DNA from: Veillonella sp. VA139
GTDB lineage: Bacteria > Bacillota > Negativicutes > Veillonellales > Veillonellaceae
Assembly (NCBI RefSeq): GCF_003992005.1
Contig: NZ_RQVL01000008.1
Span: 1 to 64,000, forward strand
Length of the DNA: 64,000 bases
Reading direction: 5' to 3'
The position numbers and the translations under genes are program-made. The notes beneath the pieces are model-generated. The model saw only the letters and a program-made list of their open reading frames with translations, did no database searches and was not told where the DNA came from. This document shows positions 27,356-36,076 of the stretch, piece after piece. Positions within the stretch are counted from its first letter, which is position 1. Each line of letters begins with the position of its first letter.

Positions 27356-27979
27356 ATGAAGCTATATTATATGCCCTTAGGGGCGTATGGAACAAATTGT
27401 TACATTGCGCATAATGAAGCAGATAATACGTGTTTAGTCACAGATCCGGGTGATGAAGGAGAAAAACTCAAAGACATTTTAGATAGTCATGACTTTAAAG
27501 TACAAGGAATCTTACTAACTCATGGTCACAGTGATCATATTGGAGCGGTAAAAACGTTGGTGGATGCGTATCATGTGCCAGTGTATATTCACGAAGGTGA
27601 TGCGGAGTGTCTGACGAATCCAGAAGTGAATTTAAGTGCTCATTCTGGTCGTTATATAACGGCAGAAGTGAACGATGTTCGCTATGTGAAAGAGGGCGAT
27701 ACGATTTTCTTAGGGGACACTACCTTTACTGTGATTGAAACGCCAGGTCATACACCAGGTGGTGTGTGCTATTATACAGAGGGGACCTTGTTAGCTGGTG
27801 ATACCTTGTTTCAAGGGTCAGTGGGTCGAACAGACTTCCCGAATGGTAATTTTGAGCAGTTAAGTAAAGGGATTAAAGAAAAGCTTTATACATTACCAGA
27901 TGATACAAAGGTGTATCCAGGTCATGGCGGACAAACTACCATTGGTGATGAAAAACAATATAATCCCTTTGTACGGTAG
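27356..27979 (+). CDS. Metallo-beta-lactamase-fold hydrolase, glyoxalase II-like (YqgX type)
   Basis: The 207-residue enzyme has the metal-binding motif THGHSDHIG near residues 58-66, PGHTPGG with a further His, GDTLFQGSVGRTD, and a late PGHGGQTT. This is the short glyoxalase II-like class lacking the C-terminal glutathione-binding domain. Such enzymes sit between dtd and hemZ or hisS in many Firmicutes. The in vivo substrate is uncertain; thioesters are likely. It lies in the middle of the rel operon with gaps of about 10 bases. Confidence 0.9.
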   Translation: MKLYYMPLGAYGTNCYIAHNEADNTCLVTDPGDEGEKLKDILDSHDFKVQGILLTHGHSDHIGAVKTLVDAYHVPVYIHEGDAECLTNPEVNLSAHSGRYITAEVNDVRYVKEGDTIFLGDTTFTVIETPGHTPGGVCYYTEGTLLAGDTLFQGSVGRTDFPNGNFEQLSKGIKEKLYTLPDDTKVYPGHGGQTTIGDEKQYNPFVR

Positions 27980-27987
27980 GTGATAGG

Positions 27988-29058
27988 ATGGGAAATAAAA
28001 CTATACAATATTGGCTTCGTTGTATTTTACTGGTCTTGGCTAGTATTGGTTTATTAATCGCCTTACCAGTAGTCATTCCTTTGATTATTGCGGTCATATT
28101 AACATTGCTATTATGGCCATTAGTCAATATGACGCAAACGTGTGCAAGGCGGTATTGGAAACAATGTCCACGCTGGATTGCCATCATTCCATCATTTATC
28201 GTGGTAGCATTGATTTCTACATTGCTGGTGCGGTATGTCATGTTACCAGTAATCGGCGAATTAACTAAATTATTATTCAATTTGCCATATGTATTAGATC
28301 AATTTGTAACAGTGGTGAAAGGATTACAAGGTATCGATGGAGAAAGTATTATACCTCACCAATTTGAAGGAATTATCAACACTACCTTGATAAAAATTGG
28401 TAATTATGGTGTAGATTTGGCACAACGTGGTGTACTGGCCATTGTGTCCTTTGCTAGTACCTTATTACAATTATTATTGGTACCGATTTTAACATTCTAC
28501 TTATTGAAAGATGGACGCACCATCAAGCGAGCTGTGTTAGATATTTTTTCTAGCCCTACATCAGCTCATTTAGAAGAAGTGGTGAATGATATTCTTCGCA
28601 CATTAGGTGGATATTTACGAGGACAATTATTGTTAGCAAGCAATATGTTCTGTCTCACCTTTATCGTGTGCTACTTCTATGACTTGCCGTATCCCCTTGT
28701 GTTGGCGGTATTGGCAGGCATTGCAGAATGGATTCCCATCATTGGTCCCTTCATCAGTGCCGGACCAGCTATTATATTAGCGGCGGTCATCAGTGGCCCT
28801 CTAGCGGTGAAAGTTGCCATTACATACGGTATTCTACAACTACTAGATGGACAAATCATCATGCCCAAGATTATGGGGCATGTCATTAATCTTCCCCCAT
28901 TAGTGATTATTACTGCTATTTTTGTAGGTGGTTATTTCTTTGGTATGATTGGCATGATGACAGCCGTACCATTGACAGCTATCGCACAAATTATAGCAAA
29001 ACGCTTATGGTATTTTAATAGATATTATGTATTACAGAAAGAGGAACATCATGGATAA
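27988..29058 (+). CDS. AI-2E family (PerM/YtvI-like) transporter
   Basis: The 356-residue membrane protein has paired N-terminal hydrophobic helices, a soluble middle region and a cluster of helices near the C-terminus. LLQLLLVPILTFYLLKDG and IAEWIPIIGPFISAGPAIILA are typical of the family, which includes the AI-2 exporter TqsA and sodium/proton or unidentified carriers. The true substrate is unknown. Its last eight bases overlap the start of the Fur-family gene. Confidence 0.9.
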   Translation: MGNKTIQYWLRCILLVLASIGLLIALPVVIPLIIAVILTLLLWPLVNMTQTCARRYWKQCPRWIAIIPSFIVVALISTLLVRYVMLPVIGELTKLLFNLPYVLDQFVTVVKGLQGIDGESIIPHQFEGIINTTLIKIGNYGVDLAQRGVLAIVSFASTLLQLLLVPILTFYLLKDGRTIKRAVLDIFSSPTSAHLEEVVNDILRTLGGYLRGQLLLASNMFCLTFIVCYFYDLPYPLVLAVLAGIAEWIPIIGPFISAGPAIILAAVISGPLAVKVAITYGILQLLDGQIIMPKIMGHVINLPPLVIITAIFVGGYFFGMIGMMTAVPLTAIAQIIAKRLWYFNRYYVLQKEEHHG

Positions 29059-29542
29059 AACAACAGAAGTACAAGCAACAATGGAAAAATTGAAAGAACG
29101 TATTAAAGATAAAAAATACAAATTGACAACACAACGTCAAATTATTTTGCAAACGTTCATTGAAGCAGAAGAAAAACATTTAAGTGCAGAAGATGTGTAC
29201 ATTTTAGTGAAAAAGAACAATCCAGACATTGGATTGGCGACAATTTATCGTACATTGGATTTATTTACTGAGTTAGACTTAGTGAAGCGTTTGGATTTTG
29301 GTGATGGTCGTAATCGCTATGAATTGAATAGCGATGAGTTATCTCATTTCCATCATCATTTGATTTGTGTGAAATGTGGTTGTGTGAAAGAGTTCGAAGA
29401 TGATATGTTGGAAACATTAGAGTCTATTATTGCTAAAAAATTAAACTTCCACACAACTGATCATCAATTAAAAGTATATGGTTTCTGTGGTGACTGCCAT
29501 GAAGCGGCAAAGGCTTTAGAAGCTGAAAAAGAACATGCATAA
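29051..29542 (+). CDS. fur: Fur-family metal-responsive transcriptional regulator
   Basis: The 163-residue repressor has a winged-helix N-terminus (LTTQRQIILQTFIEAEEKHLSAEDVY, split here as LTTQRQIILQTF and HLSAEDVY, and ATIYRTLDLF as recognition helix). The metal-binding C-terminus includes HFHHHLIC, CVKCG and CGDC, so a structural zinc and a regulatory site are likely. Fur, Zur and PerR are hard to separate by eye; the residue pattern is closest to Fur. The ATG with AGAGGAA upstream overlaps the end of the transporter gene. It is placed inside the rel-hisS operon, so regulator levels may follow that transcript. Confidence 0.85.
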   Translation: MDKTTEVQATMEKLKERIKDKKYKLTTQRQIILQTFIEAEEKHLSAEDVYILVKKNNPDIGLATIYRTLDLFTELDLVKRLDFGDGRNRYELNSDELSHFHHHLICVKCGCVKEFEDDMLETLESIIAKKLNFHTTDHQLKVYGFCGDCHEAAKALEAEKEHA

Positions 29543-31157
29543 TACATACTGGTATGACGGGCCTCAAGAGTTAGGGTCCGTCATGGCACACCAGTGCGGA
29601 GCGGTGGGATTATTTTCATCGAAAGAAAATCCAGACTTTATCATCCATGTATCGAATGGTGAGGAAACTCAATCTATTTCGTTGGCACAGGAATTAGTTC
29701 ATGGAATAGGCATCCAAAGAGGATCTATTAAAGGTGAGTCCGTACCATCAAAGAAACGAACAGGTGAACTAAAGTTAGACAATACTCACACACACATAAT
29801 TGTGCAGTTGCTCTGCCACATTAGCGTACAGTGCGAATTGTTGGATACGATGATACAGGAACCATCAAAAGTATATGCAGACTACCTCTCTATTTGGGCT
29901 CTTTCAGGAAAAGACACTGTGGAAGGGCGCAAAGTGATAGGACGAGAAGTCTTGTCAGAGCTTAGACGTATATTGGGTGTGAAGACTAGTTTGTGGGGCA
30001 CATTAGTAGGCGTACGACCTACTAAGTTGACTCATAAATTATGGGATTCTTTAGGTGACATAGACCGAGTTCGGCAAGAACTGGAAAGTACCCATAGTAT
30101 TAGCCATGTAAAATGGAAATTATTAGAGCAAGTGGCAGTATTGGAACGCCCGTATGTGGCACATGTACAACAATCTCCTAAGGAGATTAGTTTGTATAGT
30201 GGCATTCCCTTTTGTGAAACGCATTGTACCTATTGCTCCTTTCCTTATGGGCTCATTCAGCACTATGGACAGGTACAAGATTTTGTGAATACCTACCATC
30301 GTGATATAGAACATATGAAAAGACTTGTTAAACGTCATGGTTTAGAGGTACAATCCTTATACATGGGTGGAGGGACTCCAACCAGTCTAGATGATGGAGA
30401 CTTTCACCATATTGTGCATGCATTGGGAGATGTGATTCCAAAGGGTCGTGAGTTTACTGTAGAAGCAGGTCGTCCTGACTCATTGAATGCTAACAAGGTT
30501 CAATCTATTGTAGATTCTGGTGTGACTAGGATTAGCTTGAATCCTCAAACGATGCAGGATGAGTTGTTACGTATCATTGGCAGAGGCCATAGCGTAGCAG
30601 AGTTTTTATCTATGTATGACTATGTGGCGAGCCACACAAGTTGTTCTATTAATATGGATTTTATTGCAGGATTACCACGTCAAACAGTAAAAAATATGGT
30701 GGAGAATGTGCGATACATAGAACAATTACGTCCTCATAATGTAACGATCCATACGTTAGCGTTGAAAAAAGGGAGCCCATTATATGGAAGTCGCTTTGCC
30801 AATGAAATCCCTTCTGAAGATGTGGTCCAAACTATGCTAGATGAAACTCATACAGCTTTGCTGCAACTAGGCTATATACCGTATTATATGTATCGTCAAC
30901 AATACATGGTGGGGCAAATGGAGAACATTGGCTACACCTTGCCAAATTATGAAAGTATCTATAATATCCAGATGATAGAAGAACGGCAGTCCATACTTTC
31001 CATAGGACCTGGAAGTGTGTCTAAATGGATAGGTGGCAGTGATTTTAGGCAACAAAAACAATACATGCCGAAAGATGTAGATACGTATATTCAAGATATA
31101 CAACGACTATTAGAGAAACGTACTTTACTAAGTAATGAACATTGGAGGGACAGCTAG
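29535..31157 (+). CDS. hemZ: HemZ-like coproporphyrinogen dehydrogenase, radical SAM
   Basis: The 540-residue protein has an N-terminal extension of about 215 residues, then a radical SAM core with CETHCTYCSF near residue 228, MGGGTPTSL, and NPQTMQDELLRIIGRGH. This layout matches HemZ, the HemN-related protein of Firmicutes annotated as oxygen-independent coproporphyrinogen oxidase. Whether HemZ proteins truly act in haem synthesis rather than as a haem chaperone is not settled. The start overlaps the fur stop by eight bases, and the stop TAG overlaps the hisS GTG. Confidence 0.87.
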   Translation: MHNTYWYDGPQELGSVMAHQCGAVGLFSSKENPDFIIHVSNGEETQSISLAQELVHGIGIQRGSIKGESVPSKKRTGELKLDNTHTHIIVQLLCHISVQCELLDTMIQEPSKVYADYLSIWALSGKDTVEGRKVIGREVLSELRRILGVKTSLWGTLVGVRPTKLTHKLWDSLGDIDRVRQELESTHSISHVKWKLLEQVAVLERPYVAHVQQSPKEISLYSGIPFCETHCTYCSFPYGLIQHYGQVQDFVNTYHRDIEHMKRLVKRHGLEVQSLYMGGGTPTSLDDGDFHHIVHALGDVIPKGREFTVEAGRPDSLNANKVQSIVDSGVTRISLNPQTMQDELLRIIGRGHSVAEFLSMYDYVASHTSCSINMDFIAGLPRQTVKNMVENVRYIEQLRPHNVTIHTLALKKGSPLYGSRFANEIPSEDVVQTMLDETHTALLQLGYIPYYMYRQQYMVGQMENIGYTLPNYESIYNIQMIEERQSILSIGPGSVSKWIGGSDFRQQKQYMPKDVDTYIQDIQRLLEKRTLLSNEHWRDS

Positions 31158-32431
31158 TGGCTATTCAAAAACCAAGAGGGACACAAGATTTATTGCCGAG
31201 TGTTCTTGGAAATTGGTACTATATTGAAAATACCATTCGTCGATTATGTAAGACCTATGGATTTGAAGAAATTCGTACGCCTATGTTTGAAGAAACGGGC
31301 TTATTTTTACGCGGTATTGGGGAAACTACAGATATCGTGCAAAAAGAAATGTATTCCTTTCCTACAGGAGATAAAAAAGATCAATCTTATACATTGCGTC
31401 CTGAGGGGACGGCTTCTGCGGTGCGTGCCTATTTAGAGAATAAAATCTACGGCCAAGAATCCATTACAAAATGGTTCTACATTGGACCTATGTTCCGTCA
31501 CGACAAGCCACAAGCAGGTCGGTATCGTCAATTCCATCAATTTGGTGTGGAGTTATTAGGTACACAAGCACCAAGTGCTGATGCGGAATGTATTTCTCTT
31601 GTCTTGCAATTATTACGTGACTTAGGTTTAAAAGATTTGAATGTAGAAGTAAACTCTGTAGGTTGTCCAACGTGTCGTCCTGCGTATAGAGAGAAATTAA
31701 TTGCTTTCTTTGAACCGAAAAAAGAAGAATTGTGTGAACTATGCCAAAGCCGCTTATACAAAAACCCATTGCGTATCCTTGATTGCAAAGAAGAAACATG
31801 TCAACAATTAGCAGTGGGTGTACCTGAGTTAAGTGAAAATTTATGTGAAGAATGCCAAGATCATTTTCATCATGTGAAAGAATACTTAACTGCAGCTGGC
31901 GAAAAATTTAGTTTAAATCCACGCTTGGTTCGTGGGTTAGATTATTACACGAAAACTGCCTTTGAAGTACAGTACACTCCATTGGGGTCTCAAAGTGCTG
32001 TTGCTGGTGGTGGTCGTTATGATGGTCTTGTAGAAGAATTAGACGGACCTCATACACCGGCGGTAGGATTTGCGATGGGGATGGAACGCTTGTTATTGGC
32101 ATTGGAAAAACAAGGCTTATTACCAGAACAAGGACGAGAAGATTCCGTCTTCGTAGTGGCATTAGGAGAAATGGCACAAAAAGAGGCTTTCAGAATTACA
32201 AATACCTTGCGTAATGCCTATGTAAAAGCAGAAATGGAAGGTTCTGGTAAATCTATGAAGAGCCAAATGAAGTATGCTAACAAAATTAACGCAAAATATG
32301 TTATTATAATTGGTGATAATGAATTAGCTGAAGGTAAAGTCATCTTAAAATATATGGATACATCTGAACAAGAAACGGTATCCTTAGCTGAGATTACAAA
32401 CCGTATAACTGAGTTAGTGAAAGGAAATTAG
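31157..32431 (+). CDS. hisS: Histidyl-tRNA synthetase
   Basis: HisRS is a class II synthetase. The product has RGTQDLLP at the N-terminus, motif 2 near [20 protein letters not shown], the histidine-specific motifs [15 protein letters not shown] and GGGRYDGL, and motif 3 [14 protein letters not shown]-terminal anticodon-binding domain completes it. I place the start at GTG because GGAGGG lies 7 bases upstream; this gives TAGTG overlap with hemZ. aspS follows after one base. Confidence 0.95.
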   Translation: MAIQKPRGTQDLLPSVLGNWYYIENTIRRLCKTYGFEEIRTPMFEETGLFLRGIGETTDIVQKEMYSFPTGDKKDQSYTLRPEGTASAVRAYLENKIYGQESITKWFYIGPMFRHDKPQAGRYRQFHQFGVELLGTQAPSADAECISLVLQLLRDLGLKDLNVEVNSVGCPTCRPAYREKLIAFFEPKKEELCELCQSRLYKNPLRILDCKEETCQQLAVGVPELSENLCEECQDHFHHVKEYLTAAGEKFSLNPRLVRGLDYYTKTAFEVQYTPLGSQSAVAGGGRYDGLVEELDGPHTPAVGFAMGMERLLLALEKQGLLPEQGREDSVFVVALGEMAQKEAFRITNTLRNAYVKAEMEGSGKSMKSQMKYANKINAKYVIIIGDNELAEGKVILKYMDTSEQETVSLAEITNRITELVKGN

Positions 32432-32432
32432 A

Positions 32433-34229
32433 ATGGAAACTATGAAAGGTTTACACCGTACACATCATTGTGGAACTATCGGTGCAGAACAAGTAGGAAC
32501 AGAAGTGGTTCTTTGCGGTTGGGTAGAGCGCCGTCGTGATCATGGTGGATTGATTTTTATTGATTTACGTGACCGATCTGGGGTTGTGCAAATCGTGGCA
32601 TCTCCTGATCACAATATGGATTCTTTCCATAAAGCAGAAGATGTACGTAACGAATATGTATTGTGCGTACGTGGTACCATAACAGAACGTGATGCAGCGG
32701 CTGTGAATCCTAATTTACCAACTGGTAAATATGAAATGTATTGTGAAGAGTTACGTGTATTGAATGCAGCGAAAACACCTCCATTCTATATTCAAGACAA
32801 TATCGATGTAGATGAAAATATTCGTTTAAAATATCGTTATTTAGATCTTCGCCGTCCAGAAATGCAAGCGAACTTGATGTTGCGTCACAAAGTGACAAAA
32901 GCAATGCGCGACTTCTTTGATAACAACGGTTTCTTGGAAATTGAAACACCTATGTTGACAAAAAGTACACCAGAAGGGGCACGTGACTACTTAGTTCCAT
33001 CTCGTGTGAATCCTGGCACATTCTATGCATTACCACAATCTCCTCAAATTTTCAAACAAATTTTGATGGTAGCTGGCTATGAAAGATATTTCCAAATTGC
33101 TCGTTGTTTCCGCGATGAAGATTTACGTGCGGATCGTCAACCTGAATTTACTCAATTGGACATCGAAATGAGTTTCATGGATCAAGAGCAAATCTTGACG
33201 ATGCAAGAGCAAATGATTGCCCATGTATTCAAAGCTGCACAAGATGTGGAAATTCCATTGCCAATGCCTCGCATGACTTGGGATGATGCGATGAACTTGT
33301 ATGGTTCCGATAAACCAGATATTCGTTTTGATATGACTTTCACAGATGTAACAGACTGTGTGAAAGATACAGAGTTCAAAGTATTCCGTTCTGTTATCGA
33401 CAATGGTGGTCAAGTAAAAGGTATCGTCGTAAAAGGCTATGCGGGCATTCCTCGTCGTGAGTTAGATGATTTGACAAACTTCGTAGGTATCTACGGTGCC
33501 AAAGGTTTGGCTTGGGCTTGCTTCAATGAAGACGGAACCATCAAATCTCAAATCATGAAATTCTTAGGCGAAGATACAGTGCGCAATATCGGTGCGAAAA
33601 TGAACGCAGAGCCAGGCGATTTGGTATTGATGATTGCGGACAAACCTGCAGTTGTAGCAAAAGCTCTTGGTGAGTTACGTCTTGAAATGGGTAAACGCCG
33701 TGGCTTAATCGATGAAAATAAATTGGCATTCTTGTGGGTAACAGATTTCCCTATGTTCGAATACGATGAAGAAGATAAACGTTTCGTAGCAATGCATCAT
33801 CCATTCACATCTCCACGTGAAGAAGATATGGACTTGTTAGCTACAGATCCAGGTGCGGTGAAAGCTATTGCCTATGACATGGTATTGAATGGTGTTGAAA
33901 TCGGTGGTGGCTCCATCCGTATTTATCAATCTGATGTGCAAGAAAAAGTATTCAATGCGATCGGCTTGAGCACAGAAGAAAGTCGTTCTAAATTCGGCTT
34001 TATGTTAGATGCTTTTGAATATGGTGCACCTCCACATGGCGGTTGTGCCTTCGGTTTAGATCGTTTGGTAATGTTGATGGCGAAACGTCAATCCATTCGT
34101 GACGTAATTGCATTCCCTAAAACACAAAGTGCATCCGACTTGATGAGCCAAGCTCCATCTGAAGTTGCGCCAAAACAATTGCGTGAATTACATATTAAAA
34201 CAGATGTAACAAAAGAAAAGCTAGTATAA
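32433..34229 (+). CDS. aspS: Aspartyl-tRNA synthetase, bacterial type
   Basis: The 598-residue enzyme has an N-terminal OB anticodon-binding domain ([15 protein letters not shown]), class II motif 2 ([19 protein letters not shown]), a bacterial GAD insertion, and motif 3 ([18 protein letters not shown]). The GAD insert and length identify the bacterial form. Whether it also charges tRNA-Asn cannot be decided here because gatCAB is not in view. It closes the recJ-to-aspS run and is followed by a terminator. Confidence 0.96.
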   Translation: METMKGLHRTHHCGTIGAEQVGTEVVLCGWVERRRDHGGLIFIDLRDRSGVVQIVASPDHNMDSFHKAEDVRNEYVLCVRGTITERDAAAVNPNLPTGKYEMYCEELRVLNAAKTPPFYIQDNIDVDENIRLKYRYLDLRRPEMQANLMLRHKVTKAMRDFFDNNGFLEIETPMLTKSTPEGARDYLVPSRVNPGTFYALPQSPQIFKQILMVAGYERYFQIARCFRDEDLRADRQPEFTQLDIEMSFMDQEQILTMQEQMIAHVFKAAQDVEIPLPMPRMTWDDAMNLYGSDKPDIRFDMTFTDVTDCVKDTEFKVFRSVIDNGGQVKGIVVKGYAGIPRRELDDLTNFVGIYGAKGLAWACFNEDGTIKSQIMKFLGEDTVRNIGAKMNAEPGDLVLMIADKPAVVAKALGELRLEMGKRRGLIDENKLAFLWVTDFPMFEYDEEDKRFVAMHHPFTSPREEDMDLLATDPGAVKAIAYDMVLNGVEIGGGSIRIYQSDVQEKVFNAIGLSTEESRSKFGFMLDAFEYGAPPHGGCAFGLDRLVMLMAKRQSIRDVIAFPKTQSASDLMSQAPSEVAPKQLRELHIKTDVTKEKLV

Positions 34230-34268
34230 CTGAATTTGTCCAATAGAAAATTGTTATACTTATAAGAT

Positions 34269-34309
34269 AAGGAACGGTGTATTTTTTCTTGAAATGACCG
34301 TTCCTTTCT
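34269..34309 (+). terminator. Terminator of the rel-aspS operon, overlapping the 6S RNA promoter
   Basis: AAGGAACGGT and ACCGTTCCTT form a perfect 10-bp stem with an 18-base loop, followed by TTC. The -35 box of the next promoter is in the loop and the second arm lies in the promoter spacer. Confidence 0.65.
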
Positions 34310-34317
34310 GCTATACT
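34289..34317 (+). promoter_or_regulatory. Promoter of the 6S RNA gene
   Basis: TTGAAA and TATACT are separated by 17 bases. The expected start site is about 7 bases further on, matching the 5' end of the predicted 6S fold. Confidence 0.65.
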
Positions 34318-34323
34318 ATGGAT

Positions 34324-34532
34324 ATAGAAATTCCTGCTATGTACGTGTTATATCGCAGTTTTGAGCCAACATTTTAACTTAGGGATTCTCGCTCTTGTAA
34401 GGGCGCTCTGCCTCTATGAGGACTGTAATCTTACAAGGAGGAAACCCACCTGCCTTTGCAGGATCAAAACACGGTATGGATACGGCATAGTGGGGCTTTT
34501 ATAAAACCGCCTAAGGGTGGTTTATTTTTTTT
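34324..34532 (+). ncRNA. ssrS: 6S RNA
   Basis: The 430-bp gap between aspS and rarA encodes no protein but has a promoter, a structured transcript and a terminator (AAACCGCC, TAAG, GGTGGTTT, T-run). The ends pair through CTATG with CATAG and CGTGT with ACACG, forming the long closing stem. The centre carries TTTTGAGCCAACATTTT, resembling the conserved 6S segment around GAGCCGATATTT of E. coli. In Bacillus the 6S gene also lies in the aspS-rarA neighbourhood. 6S RNA mimics an open promoter and sequesters the housekeeping RNA polymerase. The ends are estimates. Confidence 0.82.
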
Positions 34533-34661
34533 GCATTATTAGGAACATATAGACTATATAACTGAATAATTGTATAATAATGTATAAGCATATATGTTTG
34601 CACTACTGCATGTACGGTAGCAGTTATCAATATACGATGGTAGATATAGGGAGGTGTAAGA

Positions 34662-35960
34662 ATGAATTTATTTGAAAATATAGAGTCAATGGATCCCTTT
34701 GAACCATTGGCGGTACGTATACGACCTCGTTCGTTGGATCATTTCTTTGGGCAAGAACAAGTGGTAGGGCCGGGTACATTTCTTCGATCTATGATTGAAG
34801 AAGATAGGGTTCCTTCCTTACTGTTATATGGACCATCAGGAACGGGAAAGACTACATTGGCTAAAATTATTTCGGAGTTAACCAGCAGTCGTTTTGTCAT
34901 GCTCAATGCGACCAATGTGGGTATTGGGGAACTTCGCAGTACTATTGAAGAAGCTATACGGATTCGTAATTCTTTGCAACAACGAACAATTTTATTCTTA
35001 GATGAAATTCATCGTTTCAATAAAAGTCAACAAGATGTATTGTTACCTTCCGTGGAAAGTGGTCAAATCATTTTAATTGGTGCCACCACAGAGAATCCTT
35101 TCTTTGAAGTGAATCGTCCTCTCTTATCTCGATTGCGCTTGCTTACCCTAGAACGATTAACTGCAACGGCATTAGTGGCCATCTTACGTCGTGCTTTAAC
35201 AGATGAGGAGTATGGTCTAGGTAAGAAAGCATTGATTGTGACAGATGATCTCTTAGAGGATATTGGTCGCTTTGTAGATGGAGATGCCCGTATGGCTCTA
35301 AATATTCTGGAGCAAGTGGGAGCAATGGTTCGCTCTGGTGGAGAAATCACCATAGAAACTGTAGAAAAAGTACTAGGTCGACGAGTGTATCGATATGATA
35401 AGAAGGGGAATAATCACTATGATGTAATTTCTGCTTTCATTAAAAGTATGCGTGGTTCTGATCCAGATGCGGTGCTATACTATTTAGCTCGTATGATTGA
35501 GGCAGGAGAGGATCCTGTATTTATCGCACGACGCATCGTCATTTGTGCGGCAGAGGATGTAGGGCTTGCGGATCCACAGGCGTTGGTGGTGGCTAATGCA
35601 GCGGCCCAAGCAGCTCATATGGTAGGGCTACCAGAGGCGCGCATTATATTGTCCGAGGCCGCCTTATATGTAGCCTTGGTACCTAAGAGTAATAGCGCTT
35701 ATGTAGGGATTGATGCAGCTATACATGCGGTACGCCATAAGGAACAAGGGGAGGTGCCGAAACATTTGCGTGATGCCCATTATGGGGGTGCTAAACAATT
35801 AGGCCATGGAGTTGGGTATCGCTATGCACAGGACTATCCTAATGGCTATGTGGTGCAACAATATTTGCCGGATGCATTGGTGGATGAGCAATTTTATAAC
35901 CCTTTGGAACGTGGTCGTGAACGTGAACTTGTGAAAGACTGGGAAGACCGTAAACAATGA
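34662..35960 (+). CDS. rarA: Replication-associated recombination protein RarA (MgsA)
   Basis: RarA is an AAA+ ATPase of the clamp-loader family that acts at stalled replication forks. The 432-residue product has RPRSLDHFFGQEQVVGPG at the start, Walker A GPSGTGKTT near residue 57, Walker B ILFLDEIHRFNKSQQD, sensor 1 IGATTENPFFEVN, and the C-terminal tetramerisation region with HYDVISAFIKSMRGSDPDA. GGGAGGTG precedes the ATG. It lies downstream of 6S RNA as in other Firmicutes. Confidence 0.95.
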   Translation: MNLFENIESMDPFEPLAVRIRPRSLDHFFGQEQVVGPGTFLRSMIEEDRVPSLLLYGPSGTGKTTLAKIISELTSSRFVMLNATNVGIGELRSTIEEAIRIRNSLQQRTILFLDEIHRFNKSQQDVLLPSVESGQIILIGATTENPFFEVNRPLLSRLRLLTLERLTATALVAILRRALTDEEYGLGKKALIVTDDLLEDIGRFVDGDARMALNILEQVGAMVRSGGEITIETVEKVLGRRVYRYDKKGNNHYDVISAFIKSMRGSDPDAVLYYLARMIEAGEDPVFIARRIVICAAEDVGLADPQALVVANAAAQAAHMVGLPEARIILSEAALYVALVPKSNSAYVGIDAAIHAVRHKEQGEVPKHLRDAHYGGAKQLGHGVGYRYAQDYPNGYVVQQYLPDALVDEQFYNPLERGRERELVKDWEDRKQ

Positions 35961-36076
35961 GGACTACCACGGGGGTAATGGTGTTGTTTTTGAGGATGTT
36001 CGATATACTTTCATAGGTGGAAATGGTATAATAAAGTGCTAAGGTATATGATAGAAACGGAATTTTGGAGTTGGAA

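Noticed and set aside
34230-34661. Missed protein gene between aspS and rarA
   Set aside because: No frame with a start and ribosome site spans it; promoter, closing stem and terminator fit 6S RNA.
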